Positions 47,577 through 57,400 of a DNA stretch of 64,000 nucleotides are shown here, piece by piece. This stretch comes from an uncultured Lachnobacterium sp. Its GTDB lineage: Bacteria > Bacillota > Clostridia > Lachnospirales > Lachnospiraceae. The notes beneath the pieces are model-generated. The model searched no databases. It saw only the letters and a program-made list of their open reading frames with translations, and was not told the origin of the DNA. The stretch's first letter is position 1; each line of letters opens with the position of its first letter. The stretch covers positions 206,991 through 270,990 of the forward strand of contig URDU01000001.1 in NCBI GenBank assembly GCA_900546625.1. Reading direction: 5' to 3'. A program made the translations under genes and the position numbers.

Positions 47577-49796
47577 CTAAATTATGGTCTTAGGAAGCAT
47601 TACACTATTAAATGCTGCTTTCAGTTCATCAATCGTAGGAGCCTCCGAAACCATATTCTCTGTAATGATTTTGCAAACCTCCCGCAATGCGCTCTGCTGT
47701 TCAACGCTAAATTTATCCAGCTCAATAACCGTCTCAAAAATGCACTTCTTAACCTTTTCATTTTCTAATGGGTGCTGACCAGGATGGAAAAATATAACAT
47801 CAGTATTTTGAACATCGATTTTTAGACCAAACTCTGGAAAATTCATCCACTCATAATTATCTACAATTCTGTTTGCTTCATCCAACAGTAAGCATTCTTT
47901 TAACGAAACAGCATTGTCAAATCCAATAAGTAAGCCAATCACAAGATGAATTACATCACCACCTATTTTGCCAAATCCAGCAAACCACTCTCTGGCTAAA
48001 GGGCTTAAATCAAAATCATCAATATGATCAATTATTTTGTTGATACTATCAACTATGTAGAGAATTCTGACACAGAATATAACATCCATATGGTATTTAT
48101 GTACCCAAGGAGCATAATGATCAATTGACACCTGATCAGATGACTTCCTATATAGTTTATAATAATTCTTACAGCGCAAATAATCGTTCAAAGCAACACT
48201 ATAAAAACTGATTCTGAGGGTGATTTCATTAATTACTGGATGTTGCTCGAGCTTAGGCAACATAGCCTCAACCTCATCAAGTGTCCGAAGCATCTCGTCT
48301 TTTCTGGTAAATTGCAAATGCTCGTCACAATTTATAACATCTGATGCCTCGTCAATCAAAGCAAGTTTTGTCATGATTTCATCTATAAGTAAACCATTCT
48401 CATGATAAAGAGCACTTGCATTTTTTAAGTACTCTTCAACAACAGACCACTTATAATTTTGCTTGTTTCTTTTTTGAATACCAGCCAGTTCGTAAAAGCA
48501 AAAATATCGTTGATAAACAGCCTCTGCTGGCAACGACCTTCGATATTCCTCTAAATCTCTTTCAGCCTCATTTTGCATATATTCCACGGCTCTGTCCTTT
48601 AGGGAGGTATATCTTTCCACAATGTTACCATGTAAATCTTTAAATAACAGCTCTATATTCTTATAGCTATCATATCTGACAGGCATTGGTAGTTTAGAAA
48701 GTAAATCAACATCTCTAGATAATGCCTCAAGAATATATGTCGGATTTAACGCTGACGCCCAAATAATCCTTGCTGTCGATGCTTCAAATACACATCTATT
48801 TAACTTTGGAATGTTACTGTTCTGTACGTAATCAAACACACTTTGAACTACATCATTCAATTTCTTCCTATCAGCTTTCATTTGTCGAAGCAATTCAAGC
48901 CTTGTATTGAATAAATTTATATACTCAACTATATTTTTACAATCAATATACTCTTTATATTGTTCTAAAATTTCATCCATCTCTTCCATCGAAATATCCG
49001 GATTCAGACGTGTTTTGTTAAAAATATAATCGCTATAAAGAACATTCCATAAATACGAACTCTTTATATTATGCTTTTGACAATAGCTGATTGCACGAAT
49101 AAATGCATCATCCGCATCCTGATACATACCAAGTTGCACATATGCCACTCCACGATTAATCAATATCTGACTTCTAAGCACCTTATCTATATCACCGTTG
49201 GATAATGCTTCAGCCTCTTTAATATTGTCATATGCTTTCTGTACTTCTCCCATTGCCAAATATTGAATAAAACGAATAAAATGATAAAATGCCTTTTGAC
49301 ATCTGTCCCCATTTTCGTAAATTTGTAATTCCTGCTCATTAGCATGAAAACAGCCTAATTTCGCACGTAAAAAAATCCTGTACCTGTTGTATTTATCCAA
49401 CTGCTTTTTAGTCATAACAGATGTCTTCAAATCGTATGTCAAATTCCATGCCTCGACAAAGTTCGCATCAAATCTCTCCTCGTCAGAAAAATTTATTACT
49501 CGCCTTAAGGTATGTGAAATACTGATGTAATGCCATATTGCATATAGTATTATACCAACTAATATGATAGCCATCACAAAGAGTATTATCCTGCTTTTTA
49601 TCACATTGTAAAGTACATAAGTGACAAATACATCAACACATATACAGATCATAGAATATAAAATATACTTCGGTAATTTATACACTTTATAGCATTTATA
49701 AGTTCCCATTACCGCTAACATAAATAACAGTATGGGAATATAATACCTTGTATTTAAAAATATTAGATCAATAATTTTTGTAAAAACACTAATCAT
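47577..49796 (-). CDS. Membrane-anchored TPR-like protein of unknown function
   Basis: A 739-residue protein. The N-terminus has four or so membrane helices (IPILLFMLAVMGTYKCYKVY, ILYSMICICVDVFVTYVLYNVI, IILFVMAIILVGIILYAIWHYI); the remaining 600 residues are helical, with TPR-like units such as ALSNGDIDKVLRSQILINRG and AYVQLGMYQDADDAFIRAIS. No catalytic motif is visible. I chose the ATG 6 nt after GAGGTG. It is the last gene before the AT-rich region and shares its promoter sequence with AAA copy 2. Confidence 0.7.
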   Translation of the reverse strand: MISVFTKIIDLIFLNTRYYIPILLFMLAVMGTYKCYKVYKLPKYILYSMICICVDVFVTYVLYNVIKSRIILFVMAIILVGIILYAIWHYISISHTLRRVINFSDEERFDANFVEAWNLTYDLKTSVMTKKQLDKYNRYRIFLRAKLGCFHANEQELQIYENGDRCQKAFYHFIRFIQYLAMGEVQKAYDNIKEAEALSNGDIDKVLRSQILINRGVAYVQLGMYQDADDAFIRAISYCQKHNIKSSYLWNVLYSDYIFNKTRLNPDISMEEMDEILEQYKEYIDCKNIVEYINLFNTRLELLRQMKADRKKLNDVVQSVFDYVQNSNIPKLNRCVFEASTARIIWASALNPTYILEALSRDVDLLSKLPMPVRYDSYKNIELLFKDLHGNIVERYTSLKDRAVEYMQNEAERDLEEYRRSLPAEAVYQRYFCFYELAGIQKRNKQNYKWSVVEEYLKNASALYHENGLLIDEIMTKLALIDEASDVINCDEHLQFTRKDEMLRTLDEVEAMLPKLEQHPVINEITLRISFYSVALNDYLRCKNYYKLYRKSSDQVSIDHYAPWVHKYHMDVIFCVRILYIVDSINKIIDHIDDFDLSPLAREWFAGFGKIGGDVIHLVIGLLIGFDNAVSLKECLLLDEANRIVDNYEWMNFPEFGLKIDVQNTDVIFFHPGQHPLENEKVKKCIFETVIELDKFSVEQQSALREVCKIITENMVSEAPTIDELKAAFNSVMLPKTII

Positions 49797-49843
49797 CCAG
49801 CTCACCTCTATACCAAACATATTTTCGATATTATCTGATATCT

Positions 49844-49872
49844 AGTATAGCGGATTTATCTTTAAAATACAA
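49844..49872 (-). promoter_or_regulatory. Promoter of the membrane TPR-like gene
   Basis: Minus-strand TTGTAT (49872-49867), a 17-base spacer ending TCCGC, then TATACT (49849-49844) followed by AG. Same -35, spacer ends and -10 as the promoter at 47439-47467. Confidence 0.75.
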
Positions 49873-49900
49873 TTGATTTAAATGTGAACTTCCAGAGATT

Positions 49901-50692
49901 TTATATTATTTCATCCCAATTTTCCGGAAATCCGATATGTGCTAATGAAATATCATTCTCATATTCCTCTATAAGTGCTCTCAATTCTGTCATAATTCTA
50001 TCTTCCCACTCTTTCTTATCAGGATATAAGAATTTAAGTGTCAATATCTGCGAAAACAATTTTCTATTTTGTTCAAAAGATACCTTTTTCGGCATCTTAG
50101 GCAATGCATCAAAGGTCTGAGAACCTTCATGCAACGGTAAATAAGGTTGCTTCTTTGAATCAAAATATACTTTTCCACCCTTTTGGTTCAAATATGATTG
50201 CTCATCAAAAATACTTATAGGTTCAATCGGCAGCTTGCATCTTCTCTGATTAAAATATCTTGTCAATTGCTCACAAGCAAACGCATTGAAGTATTCGCCT
50301 TGCATATCTATATCCGCTCGAATCTGTTCAACCGATTTAAAATGATTCATAAAATTAAGCAAAGCATTGAATAAAACCAAATCATCCGAATAAATACCAG
50401 AATACGATTTGTACCACGCTGGTTGCCATTCGCAAATAAGACGATATAGTTTTTTATAAAGCTCTAATTGAACTTCACTCAAGCGAAACCAACCTACATC
50501 AAGAATCTTTTTGTTTGTGCCTTCATTAAGAGAATGGTATCGTAAGGAATCACATAATCCCTTCAACAGCTTAGAAATGATTCCAGCCATCATATCTGCC
50601 ATACGAAGACCTGGATGTTCTTTAGAATCAGCTTCACTTGAATTAGCCAGTCTTATTTCACGAGCAGCCTGTTGACATTTTGTATCAATCCC
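49901..50692 (-). pseudogene. C-terminal remnant of a DUF3800-like protein
   Basis: The open frame runs from an upstream stop at 50693 and begins GIDTKCQQAAREI, then LRMADMMAGIISK, the region that closes the RNase H-like core of DUF3800 proteins. The first methionine (50602) is inside this motif. The expected N-terminal part with the first catalytic aspartate is missing, replaced by unrelated sequence and an IS remnant, so I read it as a 5'-truncated gene. The last 230 residues remain open. A start at 50602 could still give a 233-residue product. Confidence 0.6.
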
Positions 50693-50758
50693 TTACCAGA
50701 ATATTTAATCCTTTGTTCAGCGAGATATTAGAAGCCTGTTTCAAATTAGCATTTTATG

Positions 50759-50955
50759 CTAATTCTGGATAGACTTTCTCTTTCGTGAAATTGGTTTTGG
50801 TGCTTTTTTGTTTTTTGTTTTCTGCTGAAGCAGCTCAAGATACAATTTATATGCACGAAATACTTTTTCTGATGCATCTCTGTTCTTATACAGGCCAATC
50901 GCATCTTTAGCTTCCATCTTCTCAGACGAGATAATAGCAAAGTATCCGCACAAAT
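50759..50955 (-). pseudogene. IS1634/IS4-type transposase remnant
   Basis: The minus-strand frame encodes CGYFAIISSEKMEAKDAIGL followed by YKNRDASEKVFRAYK, the C-terminal catalytic-region pattern of IS1634-group transposases. It then jumps to a lysine-rich tail (KNKKAPKPISRKRK), so an internal piece is deleted. The rest of the transposase is missing. Confidence 0.7.
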
Positions 50956-50959
50956 ATGG

Positions 50960-50996
50960 GTATAAAAATACCCCGTCAGATTTCTCCAACGGGGTT
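50960..50996 (-). terminator. Terminator after abiEii
   Basis: ACCCCGT (50971-50977) and ACGGGGT (50990-50996) form a 7-pair stem followed on the minus strand by ATTTTTAT, 8 bases after the abiEii stop. Confidence 0.8.
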
Positions 50997-51004
50997 GTTA
51001 CCAA

Positions 51005-51844
51005 TTATTGAATTTTATTCCATAAGAGCATTGTGCTCTCCATGATATCCTCATAGCTGATACCAGCCGCATACGGATATTTCTTCTGATAAGACTTCCA
51101 GAGTGTATGTAACTGCGCGTCATCACTGACGGCAGCCATAATTTTAGGAGCTTCCTCTTTCAGATTTTCAGTACTTCTTTTCTTGCAGGTTGCTTCAAAT
51201 GACTTTTTCAGTACATCGGTATCAATATCCTGCTCGTAAATAGAAAGCAATGTCTTAATATCATAGAAGTCTCTCATTCTGGTATTTAAAAGACCTCTTG
51301 CAAGTACCGTCTGAAGTTTTTCAGCCAAAATTGTCTCCAGATTATACGACCACAGGCTAATGGAGCGGTCATCCAAGAGCAATTTATATTTGTACTCGAT
51401 TGCCCTTGGTGTAATAACATCTCCTGTAGAAATATCAATCTTCATCGGTGTCACGAGTTTTCCCATCATGGCATTAATGGTAAACCGAATACCTGGATAC
51501 TCCATCTCGTCCATGATATTGGAAACTTCCTTGACCTCAAAGATCACTCCATCACCAAGGTCGATATCCTTGATCTCATCCACAATCCGTCTGGCGTCCT
51601 CTGCCGACAGATTCTGGTTTTTGATGCTCGTATCAATGTCCATTGTGGATCGGAGTGCCACGCCTACCATCGCAGTCACCAGCATTCCGCCTTTGATGAT
51701 AAAATTATCTTTGTACTGCGAACTGGCAACTCTCTCAAGGAAACGCTCCATCATATAGATCCGCATGAGCGTTCTGGCATCTGCCTTGTTCTCCTTTGCC
51801 ACATTCTTAATTCTTCCCTTAACCTGTTCTGGTGTCAGCTGCAT
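51005..51844 (-). CDS. abiEii: AbiEii-family nucleotidyltransferase toxin
   Basis: A 279-residue nucleotidyltransferase-fold protein of the AbiEii/AbiGii family, the toxin of type IV toxin-antitoxin system AbiE, which causes abortive infection. FIIKGGMLVTAMVGVALRST precedes the MDIDTSIK metal site (near residue 70), and ETILAEKLQTVLARGLLNTRMRDFYDI near residue 170 contains the family's conserved lysine and RxxDxYD motif. The ATG follows the antitoxin stop by one base (TAAAATG), so the two are coupled. Family toxins add nucleotides to tRNA or other targets; the target here is unknown. Confidence 0.93.
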   Translation of the reverse strand: MQLTPEQVKGRIKNVAKENKADARTLMRIYMMERFLERVASSQYKDNFIIKGGMLVTAMVGVALRSTMDIDTSIKNQNLSAEDARRIVDEIKDIDLGDGVIFEVKEVSNIMDEMEYPGIRFTINAMMGKLVTPMKIDISTGDVITPRAIEYKYKLLLDDRSISLWSYNLETILAEKLQTVLARGLLNTRMRDFYDIKTLLSIYEQDIDTDVLKKSFEATCKKRSTENLKEEAPKIMAAVSDDAQLHTLWKSYQKKYPYAAGISYEDIMESTMLLWNKIQ

Positions 51845-51845
51845 T

Positions 51846-52430
51846 TTACAATAATACCCCCATATATCTGTGGATCACATTATCGACCCGAAATAGCTTT
51901 GCATATTCCATAAGTCGATTCAGATCTTTATCTTTTCTGGAAACATACGTCTTCAGAACAGAACTGAAATCCTGTGCTTCAATACTGCTCCTGCTTCTCA
52001 TCAGGTCGCAAATGGTCCTTTCCAGATCATACATTGGAATCATATTCCCATCATTGTCCTTCACGATGATTTTTCCGACATTCAGTAATTCCTTTTTAAC
52101 CGTATATACTTTACAACTTCCATCCGCTGTAAGCCGATGTGCATTGTAGCCGCTGTATATAGTAAGTGTATGGGCAAAAGGTTCCCGGTCTGTAAGACCG
52201 TGATAATAAAAAGCTTCGTCATGTGAAAAAACAGCATTCGGGCATCTCTGATGAAGTACATACAGTTCATCTACCCAATCCGCTCCCGTAGAATAAACAC
52301 CACGGCTGACCGGCTCCAATCCGTTCTCTCGGACATATTTGTAAAACTTAAATTTTGAAATTCCAGATTTTCCCGCGATTCTCGGCGTAATGTAATCATG
52401 ATTTTGAACTAATCTTGTCATCTCATTCAT
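51846..52430 (-). CDS. abiEi: AbiEi-family antitoxin
   Basis: A 194-residue antitoxin with an N-terminal winged helix (YITPRIAGKSGISKFKFYKYVRE) and the AbiEi C-terminal antitoxin domain (LYVLHQRCPNAVFSHDEAFYYHGLTDREP). Known AbiEi proteins neutralise the toxin and repress their own operon by binding inverted repeats in the promoter; a matching palindrome overlaps the promoter here. It precedes the toxin gene as usual. Confidence 0.93.
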   Translation of the reverse strand: MNEMTRLVQNHDYITPRIAGKSGISKFKFYKYVRENGLEPVSRGVYSTGADWVDELYVLHQRCPNAVFSHDEAFYYHGLTDREPFAHTLTIYSGYNAHRLTADGSCKVYTVKKELLNVGKIIVKDNDGNMIPMYDLERTICDLMRSRSSIEAQDFSSVLKTYVSRKDKDLNRLMEYAKLFRVDNVIHRYMGVLL

Positions 52431-52445
52431 GGAACCACCATCCTT

Positions 52446-52484
52446 CCGTGCTTATATTGTAATCGAAATAAGCACGGTGGTCAA
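52446..52484 (-). promoter_or_regulatory. abiE promoter with palindromic operator
   Basis: Minus-strand TTGACC (52484-52479) and TACAAT (52461-52456) are 17 bases apart. Perfect 10-base arms CCGTGCTTAT (52446-52455) and ATAAGCACGG (52468-52477) flank and cover the -10 and spacer. A third half-site, GTGCTTATTT, lies at 52501-52510. Autorepression by AbiEi is inferred. Confidence 0.8.
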
Positions 52485-52569
52485 GCGAAATCAAACGAGT
52501 GTGCTTATTTCATGTTTAATATATGCACGTTAGTCGAGTTTTATTCTGTGAAAATTTGTCAAAATCAGC

Positions 52570-52767
52570 TTATGATGCCAGCTCTTTGTACGGATAGTCA
52601 TCGTTCTGCCGCTCTGTGAACATATCATTGACCAACCGATGGTCAGCTGGTCGAGGTCGGCAATGCTGATACTGAGCTGCACACAGCGTAGCAGAAAGAG
52701 CTGGGTGGTCATTTCCCGCTCACTTTTGCGAGGTTTTTTCTGGATTCTACCTCGGTCTGCACATTCA
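52570..52767 (-). pseudogene. Phage tail-assembly chaperone-like remnant with frameshift
   Basis: The minus strand encodes KPRKSEREMTTQLFLLRC and SIADLDQLTIG. After a one-base slip near 52640 it continues as VNDMFTERQNDDYPYKELAS then stop. The DLDQLTIGMV-DMFTE-NDDYPY pattern is that of small proteins beside phage tail genes in Firmicutes. The N-terminus is cut by the repeat at 52769. This points to a former prophage. Confidence 0.5.
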
Positions 52768-52768
52768 G

Positions 52769-52789
52769 CCCCCCAATGTGGTCAACTTA
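52769..52789 (-). repeat. 21-bp copy of the TAAGTTGACCACATTGGGG repeat
   Basis: The same 21 bases occur in the same direction at 58413-58433. The word looks like an insertion-sequence end. The two copies bracket 5.6 kb containing the kinase operon. Confidence 0.7.
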
Positions 52790-53085
52790 AGCCCCAAAGC
52801 CTTGATTCCGCAGAAATACGGGCCATTTTTAGATTTTCTTTTTGTTAGGGCTACTCAAATTTGGAAATTAAGGTTCATAAGGTGGATTCCCTGAAAAAAC
52901 TGCAATCACACCACGAGGATTTTCGAGATAGAACACCTCAAAAATTGGATTATCTGTAGTCTGATACTATCCCTTTGATTATTTCACATCAGGAGCACCG
53001 GAGCATTTTTACATCATTGTAAATAGTTCCATTGGCTTGCAAGCCAGTAAATACTACTTACAGAATTACCTGCAATATCAATTAT
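52790..53085. other. Degenerate intergenic stretch
   Basis: No intact gene. On the minus strand, 52972-52868 reads NPIFEVFYLENPRGVIAV and FSGNPPYEP then stop, which looks like a gene tail of unknown origin. A palindrome TGGCTTGCAAGCCA lies near 53032-53046. With the abiE promoter and phage remnant, 52431-53085 has no functional coding region. Confidence 0.4.
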
Positions 53086-54411
53086 TTATTCTATCAACGC
53101 TGCTTTCTCTATAATAATCTTTTCATTCGAAGAAAAAAATATCTTTGGATATACATTCCCAAATCCATGCATTGTTTCTGAATATGCTACATATTCTTTA
53201 TCTACCAAATCAATATTATTCAATTCAAGCACGATATCGGAATTCAAATTTGAATAACTCATTTTATTGATTTCCAATAAGTATTCTTTGACTTTAATTC
53301 CGTTATTAAAATAAAGTAGCTTGCAAACACCACCTATGCCAACCTGAAAGTCGGTCAGCTGAATTTGTTTTACTTTTTGTTCATCAATAAGTGATTTAAC
53401 CTTAATTTTCGATATCGGAATAATACCTTTTAACATTGTAAAAATAGTGTCTTTATCTTCATATATTAATTGACCTGGCACAGCACGTTCAATAATCGTT
53501 TTACTATGTTCATCATATAGCAACTGACTAACCAGTTCGTCAGAAAGCATTTCCCGTTCTCGCTCACTTAATAGTTTGCTCTGCAATTCCAAATAATCAA
53601 TACATTGATGAATTGATATTCTTTTATTCATATCTTCAAAAGTAGCCTCTTCTATTAATTTATGTATTGGCTCTAATGTAATTACATCATCAAAATTCTC
53701 TTTATTTAGAAAAATCTGAACATCTCCTCGTTGATATTGTCCACGAAAACCGATATTATCTCCCTTCAATGTCATCCATAGAACCTTGGCAAATAAATAT
53801 ACATCTGAAGGTCTAAAATCTAAATCCAAATCAGTTTGCACATTTTCTAATTCTGGTGGCATTATTTTATATGGACCTATTCTCTCATTTAATTCTGTAA
53901 GTCTTTCCTCCTCAATTCCCCAATACAATCCAAAATCAGAAAGAACTAATTGCTCACCTAATATCAATATGTTTTCCGGCTTAATATCCCGATGTGCACC
54001 GTTCCTTTCGTGTATGCATTGTATAATTCGTGCCAGTTCAAGCATATCTAGTATTTTGGCATACAGATTTGATTTTCGTGTAAGTTTATATGGTTTAGCT
54101 TTAGGCATCAGATACCATGCTTCTTCATTTGTTTGCGGTACATTTTGAGGACATTTCTTATCAAGAACCTTCATTATCCCCTCAATATCTTTTAACTCAT
54201 TTAAAGCAATTATCTCGTTTTTAAATCTCTTATATCTTTTTTCCTTATCCGCACCTTCATATTCAAAGAATTTGGCCACTACAGGAAATCCCAATCCACT
54301 TTTAGACAGTATCTCCACTTCATACACCGCCCCATTGCCACCTTTTCCAATAGATGTCTTCTCTCTATAGAAGCTATACAATTCACCTACATATTTTTTC
54401 CTACCATTCAT
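53086..54411 (-). CDS. Hanks-type serine/threonine protein kinase
   Basis: A 441-residue soluble kinase. It has a glycine loop GKGGNGAVYEVE (22-33), ATP lysine K47, catalytic HRDIKPEN (H140, R141, D142), DFG (159-161) and a PPE motif near residue 190, so it should be active. After the kinase domain come about 170 residues with no membrane helix, PASTA or other known domain; this part may sense or bind the partner. Its start overlaps the end of the 1236-residue protein by 11 bases, so the two form one operon. Composition is AT-rich and unlike the core genome. Confidence 0.88.
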   Translation of the reverse strand: MNGRKKYVGELYSFYREKTSIGKGGNGAVYEVEILSKSGLGFPVVAKFFEYEGADKEKRYKRFKNEIIALNELKDIEGIMKVLDKKCPQNVPQTNEEAWYLMPKAKPYKLTRKSNLYAKILDMLELARIIQCIHERNGAHRDIKPENILILGEQLVLSDFGLYWGIEEERLTELNERIGPYKIMPPELENVQTDLDLDFRPSDVYLFAKVLWMTLKGDNIGFRGQYQRGDVQIFLNKENFDDVITLEPIHKLIEEATFEDMNKRISIHQCIDYLELQSKLLSEREREMLSDELVSQLLYDEHSKTIIERAVPGQLIYEDKDTIFTMLKGIIPISKIKVKSLIDEQKVKQIQLTDFQVGIGGVCKLLYFNNGIKVKEYLLEINKMSYSNLNSDIVLELNNIDLVDKEYVAYSETMHGFGNVYPKIFFSSNEKIIIEKAALIE

Positions 54412-57400
54412 CTTCTGCACGCTTTCTTTCACATTCAGCCTCACGTTTATAATTATCGCTAATTGCGAAATATATTTCTGCAGTATAAGGATAATATTCT
54501 TGTAATGCTTCCGCATTCTTTTGATATCTTTGATGTAATATCAATTCAGATTTACCAGCATCAACAGTATGCACTCCTCGTTTATTTTCTTCTGCTACCA
54601 CATAGGATGTCTTTAACGATTCTGTGTAATACTCTTCTATAATCATTCGCACAGCTTCACATGGGCTATAACCATCCTCACCGATTGGTGAATATGCCAA
54701 TAAACGACCAACCAAATTTCCAAATAATCTTTCCTGTTTCTGATTAATCAATAACTCTCTGAATTTCTCCATCCATTCCTTCAAATTTTCATATGTGACT
54801 TTACCATCTTTTTCTGTTGGGCAAAACTTTGCCTTATCAAAGCCCGAATAAACCTTATTAGCTAATTCTTGCTTTACTTCATCAACAGCTTCACTATCAT
54901 CAGCCTTATATATAATACTAACTAACAAAGCATAGAATGTTGGCTCATCCTTCATAATCCTTTGCATACATTTCATATTCTCCCATTCAAGCACACCTCT
55001 GCACAGCCACTCCAATGTTGCTAATTTTGCACATTTTTCATCATCTTCTATAAACGCTTGTTGTAGAATATTTAAGATTTCACTAAGATAATAATCAGTC
55101 ATAGAATTTGCACCATCACTTTTTATATCAGATATTTCAAGTGTCGCTTCATATAATTCTTGAATAGAAATTTTATCTTTTATATCATACAACAATTCTA
55201 AATAGGTATGTAACGAGCCATATTTTCTGCATTCATTCATCGCCCATACAAACACCTTATGCGCAGCTCTATCCGATATTCTTAATCGCAAATCTCTACT
55301 CCAATACATTTTCTTTATATCTTCATCTTCATGCGCAATAAGAGCATTATCACAATCTTCTATAACTTCCAATGAAATCAAGTTTGTCAGAAGATTTTTA
55401 TTATCCGATAGGCTTTTAACTTTTCCTATAACTGAACTTAAATCTATTGTTCCTTTTCTATGTAAAAACCTTACGTATTCATACACATATTTTCCTTCTA
55501 TATCATTTTTCATCAGAGAATAAAATACTTTCTCATCAAATATCCCATCACAATAAAACTGTGCAAGAACTTCACCCACTAAGTCATATTCTTCCTTGAC
55601 AGCCAATTGAATTAATCTATCTATTGAATATCCTTTTTCATTAAATTCTTTGAATCTTGTGTTGATTTCTTTCTCTCTTAATATATGATTTTTATCATGT
55701 ATTTCTGTGCTTTCTTCTCTAGAATATGGAATAGGATTCAGTAGTGGAAAATCACATGCATGTGAAAAAATATACAGATAATCATATATTTTTTCATCTA
55801 CAATTATTTCATTCATTACGCGTTCATGTTCACATAATGCTTCTTCTGTCATACTCCATTCTGCATCATCGAAATATCTATGTCTAAATATTTGATATCT
55901 GATTTTATTTTTAACTTTGATTTTTTCCTCATCATTCATCGCCTTGCAGTTGGATACCAGTTTTTCAAATACTTCCTTTTGAATTGACTTATCATATGAG
56001 CTTATATATTTAAGTATCTTGATCCATCTTCCAGGATCTGTATGTGCTTTATCAACACACATTCTCAAATATTCTATATATGTTTTATTTACTTCATGCA
56101 CATATAAAATTTCCGGTTCATCTACTCTTCTGTATTTAGGTGTGTTCAATGTTGAACATATCGTGCTTGTCCCTTGTGGCAATTTAGATACAATAATCTT
56201 CCAAGCATTTGGATATCGTTCAATTGCATTTTTTGCGGACTCAATTTTCTTTTCAACTGACAATGCGCTCCCATTAATCCAAGCACAAAATACCACATCC
56301 AATACACCTTTAGGGCTATTGCTTATACTGTATTTAATATTATGTGAATCTACCTTCCATAACCATTCCAAAGCTCTTGAAACATATTTTTTTTGTTGTA
56401 TCAACTGCTCTACAGCCCACAAAACATTGGTATAGTAATGACGACTTGTCATAAAGTCCCCATCGTTTTCTGCAAACAAGTCAATTAATCCTTGGGATAC
56501 CTCTATTTCGGACTCTAGTTTTTTTAAAACACTCTCTGGAGAAGCCTCGCACAACTCTGTTAAATATTGCGAAATATATCCCCAGCTTTCTTTACTAGTA
56601 ATCGTATCCAATACTTTTGAAACTATGTTATCAATTTGCTTCTGATTTTCTTCATGTCCCCTATAATATGCACGCATAATAAGGGTTCTTATCATCCCTT
56701 CCTTTAACGTTGGAGACCACTCTGGTTTCTTTGCGTAGATGCTCGCCTCAAAATGCTTTTCAAAAGGGTACTCAAAAATAGGCTCTGATTCTATCAAAAC
56801 CTCATAAAATAACTTTATAAATTTATCCCAGGTATCATCATCTATATAAAGGTCCAACTCTTCCCACGCATCTTCTACACTAGCAAGTTGCATATTGCTC
56901 CCTCTGTAACCTTTATTCGATACTATATATGGATTTTCTCTATGCAAATATTTTTCTAATTCCTTTTTACAGTCAGCATATGTCCTTCCAGACAATTCTT
57001 CAAAAATTAACACATCTCCTGTTGCTTCTGTCCATTTACCACACAAAAGTGCAGCCATAACTACTTCCGAATGACTCTCCACCCAATCTGGCTTATCATA
57101 GATTGCACCATCAAAAAGTTTTTTCTTTAAAGGCACATATAATCCGTGTGTATTATCCACCATTTTATATGCTTCGTTTGCATCTATTCCAATCTCTTCT
57201 AAGGAATCTATAATATTTCTTTTTGTCCTTTTTCTCAAAACTAATTTATTCTGTGTATAACAAGGTTCATCTTCCCCATATATAAAAATATTGGTATTAT
57301 TCGGAATCACCTCTATACTCTCCGCATAAAAAAACGGAATCAAAATATTTTCTGACAAATTTAAATGTTGTAATTTATTCCACTCTTTCTCTGACTTAAT

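Noticed and set aside
52530..52712. A 60-codon minus-strand gene as an intact small protein
   Set aside because: Joining the two frames at about 52640 gives a better, phage-like protein, so the single-frame version is a frameshift product.
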